64,000 nt of DNA, from NCBI GenBank assembly GCA_028284415.1, contig JANQRU010000004.1, positions 1,736,001 to 1,800,000 of the forward strand, given 5' to 3'. Positions 19,314 to 27,049 of the stretch are shown one piece after another. Every line of letters begins with the position of its first letter. The first letter of the stretch is position 1. The translations under genes and the position numbers were made by a program. This DNA is from Pyrinomonadaceae bacterium (GTDB taxonomy: Bacteria > Acidobacteriota > Blastocatellia > Pyrinomonadales > Pyrinomonadaceae). Below the pieces are notes generated by a model, which was not told the DNA's origin, ran no database searches, and saw only the letters and a list, made by a program, of their open reading frames with translations.

Positions 19314-20855
19314 ATGAATAAAGTTTATGAAGGGTCTGGTAGAAGTTTTTTGACTTTAAAGCTTGTTTTAGCTTTATTTGTTTTTGTGGGTGGAGCAGGA
19401 TTGATAAATGCCCAACCACCTGAAACAATTCAGAAAACAAAAAGTGTAACTATTTCTCCTGAGCAACTTTCAGCTTCATTTGCCGAAGTTGCAAAAAACG
19501 TAGAACCTGCGGTGGTAAATATAGACACTAAAGGAAAAGTCCCCGATATTAAAGTTCAAGGAAATGGAGCAGAGGAAGACTCCGATGATGTGTTGGAATT
19601 TTTCCGTCGTCGTCTTCCGCGTCGTCCAAGCTATGCGGTTGGAAGCGGTTTTATAGTTGAAAGAACAGGATATATTTTAACTAATTACCACGTAGTTGAG
19701 GATGCTGCGAAAATTACAGTTCGTCTGCAAACGAGAGAAGAGTTTATTGCAAAGCTTGTCGGAGCAGATAAAGAAACTGATCTCGCGGTTCTCAAAATTG
19801 ATGCAGGAAGAAATCTACCGTTCTTAAAACTCGGAGATTCTGACAAAATCAGGATTGGAGATTGGGTTTTGGCAATCGGTTCACCATTTGGTTTAGCTCA
19901 GACCGTCACGGCAGGAATAGTTTCGCAAACCAAACGTGAAACGCCTTATGCAACTGCTTTCCAAAAGTTTATTCAGACAGATGCAGCTATCAATCGAGGT
20001 AATTCAGGCGGTCCTTTAGTAAATATGGATGGGCAGGTTATCGGAGTTAATTCTCAAATTGCGACCTCGACCGGAGATTACAACGGAATCGGTTTTGCAT
20101 TGCCTGCAAACGAGGCTGCTTATGTTTACAACCAGATTTTGCAGAACGGTAAGGTAAAACGTGGCTATCTTGGTGTTTATCTTGATTCAGTTAAAAAAGA
20201 ATTTGCTGAAGTTTATGGTTTGAATTCGCCGAAAGGGGCAATTATTACCGAAATCAGAAACACAGAAGGTGCGGCGGCAAAAGCAGGTTTAAAGAGAAAT
20301 GACATAATTATTTCAGTCGAAAATAAGGTAGTCGAAAATGCACAAGACCTGATTGCTAAGGTGGCTTCTATCACACCCGGAAGAAATATCAAGGTGGATG
20401 TCCTGCGCGAAGTAGGCGAAAGTCTGCAAAGAAAAACCTTCAATGTGAGACTGGATGAAAGACCAACGGATGACATTTTGGGTGATAATGATTCACGTCG
20501 AAAACTGCCGATAAATGGAAAAGAAGTTAAAACAGTTCCGCTTGGTTTAACTTTGGCTGAACTAACACCTCAATTATCCAGAACTTATAGATTAAGAGGT
20601 GAAAAAGGATTACTTATCAGAAAAATTGATCCCGCAAGCTTTATTGCTGACGTAAAAAACTCTAATGGTGGGAGTGCCTTGAGCGAAGGGGATTTGATTC
20701 AAAGAATCAATCGTGTTCCCGTTAGTGATTTGAAGACTTTTAATGAAATCGTCAGTAAATTGGAGAAAGGTTCAGCAGTTGTTCTGCATATCGCCAGTTA
20801 CGATAGAAGATCACGCCGAATTGTCCCAAGCGTCGTTCAATTTACGGTGCAGTAA
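19314..20855 (+). CDS. HtrA/Deg-family periplasmic serine protease with two PDZ domains
   Basis: A 513-residue DegP/DegQ-like protease. The signal anchor ends INAQ near residue 34. The trypsin-like domain carries the triad H126 (TNYHVV), D156 (TDLAVL) and S231 (RGNSGGP). PDZ1 (about 280-375) contains GYLGVYLDSV and AAKAGLKRNDII; PDZ2 (about 410-505) contains LSEGDLIQRIN. An Arg-rich stretch (FFRRRLPRRP, about 97-105) precedes the protease core. It would degrade or refold damaged envelope proteins. GGAG precedes the ATG and a terminator follows. Confidence 0.95.
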   Translation: MNKVYEGSGRSFLTLKLVLALFVFVGGAGLINAQPPETIQKTKSVTISPEQLSASFAEVAKNVEPAVVNIDTKGKVPDIKVQGNGAEEDSDDVLEFFRRRLPRRPSYAVGSGFIVERTGYILTNYHVVEDAAKITVRLQTREEFIAKLVGADKETDLAVLKIDAGRNLPFLKLGDSDKIRIGDWVLAIGSPFGLAQTVTAGIVSQTKRETPYATAFQKFIQTDAAINRGNSGGPLVNMDGQVIGVNSQIATSTGDYNGIGFALPANEAAYVYNQILQNGKVKRGYLGVYLDSVKKEFAEVYGLNSPKGAIITEIRNTEGAAAKAGLKRNDIIISVENKVVENAQDLIAKVASITPGRNIKVDVLREVGESLQRKTFNVRLDERPTDDILGDNDSRRKLPINGKEVKTVPLGLTLAELTPQLSRTYRLRGEKGLLIRKIDPASFIADVKNSNGGSALSEGDLIQRINRVPVSDLKTFNEIVSKLEKGSAVVLHIASYDRRSRRIVPSVVQFTVQ

Positions 20856-20879
20856 AAACTAAGTTAATAGTTGATTGTT

Positions 20880-20925
20880 AAAGGTTAATTGAGCTATTTT
20901 AGATGGTTCAATTAACCTTTTTTAT
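20880..20925 (+). terminator. Intrinsic terminator after htrA
   Basis: A 13-bp perfect stem (AAAGGTTAATTGA at 20880-20892, TCAATTAACCTTT at 20908-20920) is followed by a T-rich tract. A word-like repeat tract (GTTAGTTGTCAGTTA and imperfect complements) fills 20930-20998 before the next gene. Confidence 0.8.
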
Positions 20926-21031
20926 TTTTGTAGTTAGTTGTCAGTTACTGTTTGTTTTTTCAACGAACAATTAACGACAAACAACTGATAAATAAAGCAA
21001 TTTTAATAAAACATATAAGGATAAAAATTTT

Positions 21032-22543
21032 ATGACACAAGCGGCAGAATCACCTAAGAAATATCATAATTATATCGGCGGCGAATGGGTTGAAAGCTCA
21101 AGCGGCGAATTTTTTGAAAACATAAATCCGGCAGATCATAATGACATCGTTGGATTGTTTCCAAAATCGAATCAAGAAGACGTTGATAAAGCAGTTGCGG
21201 CAGCGAATGAAGCGGCGACACGCTGGCGTAGAACACCTGCACCTAAGCGTGCGGAATTACTTTTCAACTTGGCGGAAATTTTGCGTGATAACAAAGAACA
21301 ATTTACACGCGATATGACTCGCGAAATGGGTAAAGTTTTATCCGAAGCTGGTGGCGATGTACAGGAAGCAATTGATTGCACCTATTACACAGCGGGCGAA
21401 GGTCGCAGACTTCATGGCTTTACAACAAAAGCGGAAATGCCAAACAAATATGCGATGTGCGAACGCCAACCCGTAGGAATTTGCGGTTTGATTACACCTT
21501 TTAATTTCCCAATGGCAATTCCATCATGGAAATTGATTCCTGCATTAGTTTGCGGAAACACGGTTGTGATTAAATCGGGCGAAGATGTTCCACTTTCAAC
21601 AATTAATTTGGTAAAAGCCTGCGAAGAAGCGGGAATTCCAAAAGGTGTTGTCAATGTTGTCAACGGTTTTGCAGAGCCAGGAAAAGCACTCGTTGAAAAT
21701 GAAGATGTTCGTCTGATTTCCTTTACAGGTTCAACCGATACGGGACGTATTATCGCCGAACAATGTGCGAGAGATAATAAGATCGTTTCACTCGAAATGG
21801 GCGGTAAAAACGCAATTATTGTAATGGACGATGCGGATATTGATAATGCTGTTGAAGGCTCACTCTGGGGAGCATTTGGAACATCAGGACAGCGTTGCAC
21901 AGCTTCATCTCGTTTGATTATTCACGAAGACGTTTACGAAGAATTTACAACAAAACTCGTCGAAAAAGTCAAAGAATTAAAAGTCGGAAACGGTTTGGAT
22001 GAATCGGTTCAAGTTGGTCCTGTTATCAATCAACAAGCGATGGACAAAATTATGTCTTACATCGAGATCGGACAAAACGAAGACGGTGCAACACTCGCTT
22101 GCGGCGGAAAACGCTTGACCGAAGGCGAACACGCAAATGGATATTTTATCGAACCGACAGTTTTCACAAACGCCACAAGAGATATGCGTATCTCGCAAGA
22201 AGAAATCTTCGGACCTGTTACAACTTGTATCAAAATCAGTAGTTTAGAGGAAGCAATTGATGTTGCCAACGATGTAAAATACGGCTTGAGTTCAGCGATT
22301 TACACGCAGGACGTAAACCAAGCATTCTACGCAACTCAAGAACTTTACACAGGAATTTGCTACGTGAATTCAGCCACAATTGGTGCGGAAGTTCACTTAC
22401 CATTCGGCGGAACAAAAGGAACCGGTAACGGACACCGTGAGGCGGGAACTCAAGTTCTAGACATCTTCAGCGAATGGAAAGCAATTTACGTTGATTATTC
22501 AGGAAAATTGCAGAAAGCTCAGATTGACGAAGTTGAGATTTAA
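21032..22543 (+). CDS. NAD(P)-dependent aldehyde dehydrogenase
   Basis: A 503-residue ALDH. Visible catalytic features are N158 (TPFNFP), the glycine motif FTGSTDTG, general base E255 (LEMGGKN), nucleophile C289 (GQRCTA) and EEIFGP. The C-terminus ([13 protein letters not shown]) resembles ALDHs annotated as semialdehyde dehydrogenases, such as 2-oxoglutarate-semialdehyde type, but the substrate is not decided by sequence here. The last 72 bases, including the stop, are duplicated 591 bases downstream beyond the dinB gene. AAGGA precedes the ATG. Confidence 0.92.
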   Translation: MTQAAESPKKYHNYIGGEWVESSSGEFFENINPADHNDIVGLFPKSNQEDVDKAVAAANEAATRWRRTPAPKRAELLFNLAEILRDNKEQFTRDMTREMGKVLSEAGGDVQEAIDCTYYTAGEGRRLHGFTTKAEMPNKYAMCERQPVGICGLITPFNFPMAIPSWKLIPALVCGNTVVIKSGEDVPLSTINLVKACEEAGIPKGVVNVVNGFAEPGKALVENEDVRLISFTGSTDTGRIIAEQCARDNKIVSLEMGGKNAIIVMDDADIDNAVEGSLWGAFGTSGQRCTASSRLIIHEDVYEEFTTKLVEKVKELKVGNGLDESVQVGPVINQQAMDKIMSYIEIGQNEDGATLACGGKRLTEGEHANGYFIEPTVFTNATRDMRISQEEIFGPVTTCIKISSLEEAIDVANDVKYGLSSAIYTQDVNQAFYATQELYTGICYVNSATIGAEVHLPFGGTKGTGNGHREAGTQVLDIFSEWKAIYVDYSGKLQKAQIDEVEI

Positions 22544-22544
22544 T
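22473..22544 (+). repeat. Direct repeat copy 1: 3' end of the aldehyde dehydrogenase gene
   Basis: Seventy-two bases, ending one base past the ALDH stop, match 23064-23135 at 68 positions. The four differences are all third-codon, synonymous changes in the ALDH frame (Ala, Ser, Gly, Asp). Confidence 0.9.
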
Positions 22545-22548
22545 TGAA

Positions 22549-23085
22549 ATGACAACAGGACAAGAACTGCTTCAAGAGTTGACTCTTGAAGCAGAAGTTA
22601 CCAGAAAGTTTTTGGAAAGAGTTCCTTTTGAAAAGGCAGACTTTAAACCAAAAGAGAAGTCAGAATCACTCGGAAGACTTGCGATTCACGTTGCAGAAAT
22701 CATCGCTTGGTGGAAAGAGTGTATCGAAAATAATAGTTTGAATTTTATAGATTTTGAACCGAAAGATATAAAATCAAATGATGAGCTTTTAGCATATTTT
22801 GATACGCTTTTGGCAGAAGCTAAAGAGTCACTATCCAAAGTTGAAGACGAGACTCTCAAGCAAGAATGGTCAATGAAATACGGAGATGAAATTCTATTTA
22901 CATTGCCTAAAAAACAGGTATTGAGAGTTTTCTGTATGAATCATTTGGTTCATCATCGTTCACAACTTGGAGTCTATTTGAGACTTTTGGATATCCCTGT
23001 TCCTGCCAGTTACGGACCCTCTGCTGATGATGAAAATGTGATTCTTGCAAATGACTATAAGCAAATGGAAAGCGATTTACGTTGA
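22549..23085 (+). CDS. DinB-family protein
   Basis: A 178-residue DinB/YfiT-like four-helix protein. The three metal-ligand histidines of the fold are plausible as H47 (LAIHVAEI) and the pair in LVHHRSQLG near residue 143. These enzymes are metal-dependent transferases, often thiol-linked, of uncertain substrate. The gene starts 5 bases after the ALDH stop. Its last six codons (MESDLR) and stop are read from the second copy of the ALDH 3' end, in a different frame, so its original C-terminus may have been replaced. Confidence 0.82.
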   Translation: MTTGQELLQELTLEAEVTRKFLERVPFEKADFKPKEKSESLGRLAIHVAEIIAWWKECIENNSLNFIDFEPKDIKSNDELLAYFDTLLAEAKESLSKVEDETLKQEWSMKYGDEILFTLPKKQVLRVFCMNHLVHHRSQLGVYLRLLDIPVPASYGPSADDENVILANDYKQMESDLR

Positions 23086-23135
23086 TTATTCGGGCAAATT
23101 GCAGAAAGCTCAGATTGATGAAGTTGAGATTTAAT
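23064..23135 (+). repeat. Direct repeat copy 2: orphan aldehyde dehydrogenase 3' end
   Basis: A copy of the last 72 bases of the upstream ALDH gene, beginning inside dinB and running past its stop. In the ALDH frame it is intact to the TAA, but there is no ALDH body attached. Confidence 0.9.
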
Positions 23136-23148
23136 TTTTGAGTAAACG

Positions 23149-23207
23149 GTGAAAAGAAACAGGCGACAAGATAGAGATAAATTATCTTGTCGCCTGTTTC
23201 TCTTCAC
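23149..23207. terminator. Long hairpin between convergent genes, probable bidirectional terminator
   Basis: Arms of 25 bases (23149-23173 and 23183-23207) pair at 24 positions around a 9-base loop. There is no classical T run, but the element lies exactly between the convergent dinB and sugar dehydrogenase genes. Confidence 0.6.
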
Positions 23208-23222
23208 TTGTTACTGATGAGA

Positions 23223-24527
23223 CTATTTCTTTGGTGAAATTCTAATTAATTTACCATTTCTAGCATCGGTTACGACATATAAGAATCCATCTTGTCCTTG
23301 GCGGACATCACGAACTCTTCCACGTCCTTTTAGAATATGCTCTTCGCCTACAACTTTATTGTCTTTGATTACTAGACGCACAAGTTTTTGAGTAACAAGA
23401 CCACCGATAAAGATGTTACCCTTCCATTCCGAAAGTTCTGAACCTGTGTAAACCTCCATTCCAGAAGGTGCGATTACGGGATCCCAATAATAGATGGGGT
23501 CAACGTAGCCATCTCTTTGAGTTTTTGCATTCGGAATAGCACGTCCTGAATACTCTTGACCAAAGGTTACGACTGACCAGCCGTAGTTTTTTCCTTTTTT
23601 GATTAGATTTAATTCATCGCCGCCGCGTGCTCCGTGTTCAACTGTCCAGAGCTGTCCATTGGCGTCAAAAGCAGCAGATTGTATGTTGCGGTGTCCGAGT
23701 GTCCAAACAGCGGGTTCGGCTCCGTCTTTTTTAACGAATGGGTTGTCTTCGGGAATTGAACCATCCGTATTGATTCTCATGACCTTGCCGTAGTGGTTGT
23801 CTAATTCTTGAACCTTTTGGCGGTTTGGACGGTCAAAGCGGTCACCTGTTGTTATGTAAAGTTTTCCTTCTTTATCAAAAGCGATGCGTGAGCCGAAATG
23901 CAGACCGTTTCGGTAACTTGGCATCGCACGGAAGATAATTTTCACGTCTTCTATTTTCGTGCGGTCTTTGCTTAATTTTCCGCGGGCGACACTCGTTCCG
24001 CTACCATCATTTCTATCTTCGGAAAAGCTCCAAAAAATAGTTTGGTCTTCCTTGAAATTTGGACTTAAAGCTACATCGAGCAAACCGCCTTGTCCACGGG
24101 CTGTGATGGGTGGCAATCCGCCGAGTTTGCTTGCTTCCGTTGTTCCGCCTTGTTCGACAGCTAGAACCCCTGCAAGCGGTTCGCCGATCTTGCCGTCCTT
24201 TGAGACAACACGCATCTGTCCGCCTTTTTCGGTAACGAGAAAATCACCACTTGGCAATTGTTCAACTGCCCAAGGTCGGCTCAATCCATCAGTGATAACG
24301 GTTACTTCATAAGCCATTTTTGTTTCAACCCCGCAAGCTCTTGTTTGCTCGGGAAAAGTTGGCTTTTGCTCTTCCGCATTTGGCGTTCTGGTTTCAAGCG
24401 GCTTACATTCTGTGGTTGAATTTGTCTGCGTAGTTGTCGAAGAACCAACTTGTTGGGTTTGTCCACAAGCAGTGTTCGAACCAATCAATAAAAAGATAAA
24501 AATGAATGCGACGTTGATTTTATACAT
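23223..24527 (-). CDS. PQQ-dependent aldose sugar dehydrogenase-like protein (YliI/Asd family)
   Basis: A 434-residue secreted protein. The N-terminus is a hydrophobic leader ending NTACGQ, possibly a lipoprotein site, followed by a Thr/Glu-rich linker to about residue 65. The beta-propeller domain then shows family landmarks: LSRPWAVEQLPSGDFLVTEK, GGLLDVALSPNF, LHFGSRIAFDKEGKLYITTGDR, VWTLGHRNIQSAAFD and EHGARGGDELN. These are soluble glucose dehydrogenase (GSDH) signatures; the family oxidises aldoses with PQQ in the periplasm. No PQQ biosynthesis genes are in the window. Confidence 0.92.
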   Translation of the reverse strand: MYKINVAFIFIFLLIGSNTACGQTQQVGSSTTTQTNSTTECKPLETRTPNAEEQKPTFPEQTRACGVETKMAYEVTVITDGLSRPWAVEQLPSGDFLVTEKGGQMRVVSKDGKIGEPLAGVLAVEQGGTTEASKLGGLPPITARGQGGLLDVALSPNFKEDQTIFWSFSEDRNDGSGTSVARGKLSKDRTKIEDVKIIFRAMPSYRNGLHFGSRIAFDKEGKLYITTGDRFDRPNRQKVQELDNHYGKVMRINTDGSIPEDNPFVKKDGAEPAVWTLGHRNIQSAAFDANGQLWTVEHGARGGDELNLIKKGKNYGWSVVTFGQEYSGRAIPNAKTQRDGYVDPIYYWDPVIAPSGMEVYTGSELSEWKGNIFIGGLVTQKLVRLVIKDNKVVGEEHILKGRGRVRDVRQGQDGFLYVVTDARNGKLIRISPKK

Positions 24528-24831
24528 AATTAATCCTCGAAAAAAAACTCCCCTTTGCTCTATTGAAATACATCCAAATTATGCTTCGGCTTAATAATTT
24601 TAGTTTTGACGAAGTATTTTACTCTTTAGATGCTTTCTACATATTTTAAATTTTTAAGCGAAGTCTGTGCAAATTAAAAATTTGTTTTCGTTGAAAATTG
24701 AACTGATATAATTAGTAGTATCTAACCAAAAACTCTTTTGTTGCTGTTCATTTTTGGCAAAATCAGTAAAGATTTTGCGTCAGTCAAAAGAGGATTTTTG
24801 TAAAAATATTCAATCCTTCATTCGGGTAAGT
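24528..24831. other. Divergent intergenic region, no feature recognised
   Basis: About 304 AT-rich bases between the sugar dehydrogenase (minus) and the metzincin-like gene (plus). A TTG-started extension of the downstream frame covers 24754-24831, but it has no Shine-Dalgarno sequence and precedes the signal peptide, so I treat it as non-coding. Confidence 0.5.
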
Positions 24832-25656
24832 ATGGTTAATTTAACACGGGAAAAAAGCTTTTTAATAATAATTTCTAGTATGTTGGTTTTGAGTTTTGTC
24901 ATAATTTCTCACCAAACTGTAAATGCACAGCCTGCACATGGATGCCAAAGCCGAATTGTAAATTGGAATGTAAGAGCAGTCCAAAAAAAGAGAAATTACA
25001 GATATCAGATAGATGCTAAGTTTAATTTGCAACAAAGAACTTTCATCAGACGTGCATTGCAGATAGCAGTTGACAGAATGCAGGAAAAAAGCGTTTGGCA
25101 AGAAGTTAGAAGCACTTACGGATTTGCATATCCGACTGTTAAAACAGTCAATAATTCGGGTTTTTGCAACAACATAAACATTAGAAGAAATATACTTTTT
25201 CACCAACTTTATTATCTGTCCGTTCCCGAGGGAAATAAGTTAACAAGCAGAAAATTACCCGATGTGAAAATATTTTATCGAAAGGAAGCTCCGAAGCCGG
25301 GCAAATTGGGGTGGGTTGGAAAAGCCCCATATGATGCGGTGAGTATCTATTGGAGCAATGCCACAAATCGTTGGCAAAAGAGTGGATACTTTAAAATTTC
25401 CATAAATGCACATTATCTTTTCAAAAACGAGATGTATTCGAGCGTAGATTATTGGGCAGGTATCATCGTTCATGAAATGTTGCATAATTTAGGGCACAGA
25501 CATCCGAAATCAACTCATCCGAATTATAGAAAATACCAAATAAATGTAATGGCTTACGCCATTCAGAATTTCGGACAAGATTCCGCTGGACCTGCTAAAT
25601 CCCGCTATCCTGTGTATGCGTGTAGTGGCAACTTCAAAACAAATCGAAAAAAATAG
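24832..25656 (+). CDS. Secreted metzincin-like zinc metalloprotease
   Basis: A 274-residue protein from the ATG at 24832. The signal peptide ends VNAQ. The extended zinc motif is complete: HEMLHNLGHRH, with ligands H214, H218, H224 and general base E215, i.e. HExxHxxGxxH. A downstream INVMAYA segment provides a plausible Met-turn about 23 residues later. This combination is the metzincin signature. No family-specific domain is recognised and no propeptide is obvious. It stands alone between divergent and terminated genes. Activity is inferred only from the motif. Confidence 0.75.
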   Translation: MVNLTREKSFLIIISSMLVLSFVIISHQTVNAQPAHGCQSRIVNWNVRAVQKKRNYRYQIDAKFNLQQRTFIRRALQIAVDRMQEKSVWQEVRSTYGFAYPTVKTVNNSGFCNNINIRRNILFHQLYYLSVPEGNKLTSRKLPDVKIFYRKEAPKPGKLGWVGKAPYDAVSIYWSNATNRWQKSGYFKISINAHYLFKNEMYSSVDYWAGIIVHEMLHNLGHRHPKSTHPNYRKYQINVMAYAIQNFGQDSAGPAKSRYPVYACSGNFKTNRKK

Positions 25657-25695
25657 CGGTAAATAAATCAGAATCACGAAAGATAAATGAGCTTT

Positions 25696-25746
25696 GGCGG
25701 GAAACAGTTATTTTTAGTCAAATAACTTGCGTTTCCCGCCTTTTTT
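25696..25746 (+). terminator. Intrinsic terminator after the metalloprotease gene
   Basis: GGCGGGAAAC at 25696-25705 pairs with GTTTCCCGCC at 25731-25740. An inner AGTTATTT/AAATAACT-type extension supports the hairpin, and TTTTTT follows. Confidence 0.88.
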
Positions 25747-25821
25747 CAATAGCAAAAAAGTTGTAACATTAGCAGATATTGTAATAACCATAATTTATAA
25801 AAGTATTTGGAGAATTTATTA

Positions 25822-26961
25822 ATGAAAATCGGATTACCGAAAGAGATTAAGGACAATGAATATCGCGTCGGTTTAACTCCGGCGGGCGTGAGCGCTTTGA
25901 CCGATGCCGGACACACACTTTTTGTTGAAAAGTCAGCTGGTGAAGGTTCGGGTTTTGAAGATTCGCAATATGTTAATGCAGGAGCAAAGATTTTAGAGAC
26001 AGCGGATGATGTTTGGGAAGCAGGCGATATGGTCATCAAGGTCAAAGAGCCGATTGAACCTGAGTATACGCGTATGCGGGAAGATCAATTGCTCTTTACT
26101 TATCTGCACCTTGCTCCCGAGTTTGAACTTACTAAGCAAATGCTTGAAAGAAAAGTTACGGGCGTTGCTTACGAAACGATTACAGATGAAAACGGAACTT
26201 TACCTCTTTTGACACCTATGTCGGAAGTTGCAGGTCGTATGTCCGTTCAAGTCGGTGCAACATATCTGGAAAAAATGAACGGCGGGCGTGGTGTTCTCTT
26301 GGGCGGTGTTCCGGGCGTTCCTGCGGCGGACGTTGTCATTATTGGTGGTGGAGTTGTTGGAACAGAAGCCGCAAAAATGGCAATTGGACTCGGTGCTCAC
26401 GTAACGATGATTGATATTAACTTAGAGCGTTTGCGTGAACTCGATGATATTTTCTTGTCGAAAATCCAGACACTTGCTTCAAGCCGTTATCAAATCGAAG
26501 AAGCAATTTCGCACGCTGATTTGATTATCGGTGCGGTTTTGATTCCGGGTGCAGCAGCTCCGAAACTTATCACACGCGAAATGCTCAAACTTATTCCAAA
26601 TGGCTCGGTTTTAGTTGACGTTGCTGTTGACCAAGGCGGATGCTTTGAAACAACCCGTGCGACTACTCACTCGAATCCAACTTATTATGAAGAAGGGGTT
26701 TTGCACTACTGCGTTGCTAATATGCCGGGAGCAGTTCCGAGAACCTCCACATTTGCTTTGACGAATGCAACTATGCCGTATGCCCTTGAATTGGCAAACA
26801 AAGGTTTTGAAAGAGCAATTCAAGAAAATAAATACTTGGCGGAAGGCGTAAACACCTATGCAGGAAAATTAACTTACGAAGCAGTCGCAACTTCGCAAGA
26901 TTTAGAATACACACCGCTCAATACTTTAATTGACGGCTTAGTGGCAAAAGCTACTAATTAG
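25822..26961 (+). CDS. ald: Alanine dehydrogenase
   Basis: A 379-residue Ald. The N-terminus [20 protein letters not shown] contains the substrate-binding Arg. [14 protein letters not shown] is the family signature, and the NAD fold is marked by [13 protein letters not shown]. The C-terminal region has [17 protein letters not shown] and [14 protein letters not shown]. It interconverts alanine and pyruvate plus ammonia with NAD. The ATG at 25822 is preferred to an upstream TTG (25807) because GGAG at 25809-25812 is spaced 9 bases from the ATG. A large hairpin follows. Confidence 0.96.
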   Translation: MKIGLPKEIKDNEYRVGLTPAGVSALTDAGHTLFVEKSAGEGSGFEDSQYVNAGAKILETADDVWEAGDMVIKVKEPIEPEYTRMREDQLLFTYLHLAPEFELTKQMLERKVTGVAYETITDENGTLPLLTPMSEVAGRMSVQVGATYLEKMNGGRGVLLGGVPGVPAADVVIIGGGVVGTEAAKMAIGLGAHVTMIDINLERLRELDDIFLSKIQTLASSRYQIEEAISHADLIIGAVLIPGAAAPKLITREMLKLIPNGSVLVDVAVDQGGCFETTRATTHSNPTYYEEGVLHYCVANMPGAVPRTSTFALTNATMPYALELANKGFERAIQENKYLAEGVNTYAGKLTYEAVATSQDLEYTPLNTLIDGLVAKATN

Positions 26962-26967
26962 TGTAAG

Positions 26968-27049
26968 GTGGTAAACGGTAAGTGGTAAGTAATAAATAGT
27001 TTTTCACTTACCACTTACCGTTTACCACTCACCATTTACCGTTTACCAC
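26968..27049. repeat. 23-bp perfect hairpin built of GGTAA-type words, plus an extra arm copy
   Basis: The left arm (26968-26990) and right arm (27006-27028) are perfect 23-base complements. A partial direct copy of the right arm follows (27029-27049) and runs into the stop of the convergent peptidase gene. Each arm is itself built from repeated GTAA/GTGGTAA words. It may also end transcription from both sides. Confidence 0.8.

Noticed and set aside
21412..21900. 162-codon minus-strand frame opposite the aldehyde dehydrogenase
   Set aside because: Low-complexity antisense frame over conserved ALDH motifs.
24754..24831. TTG-started N-terminal extension of the metzincin-like gene
   Set aside because: No Shine-Dalgarno sequence and it would place 26 charged residues before a complete signal peptide.
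26968..27049. Possible CRISPR-like repeats
   Set aside because: Inverted and irregular words without uniform spacers or cas genes.
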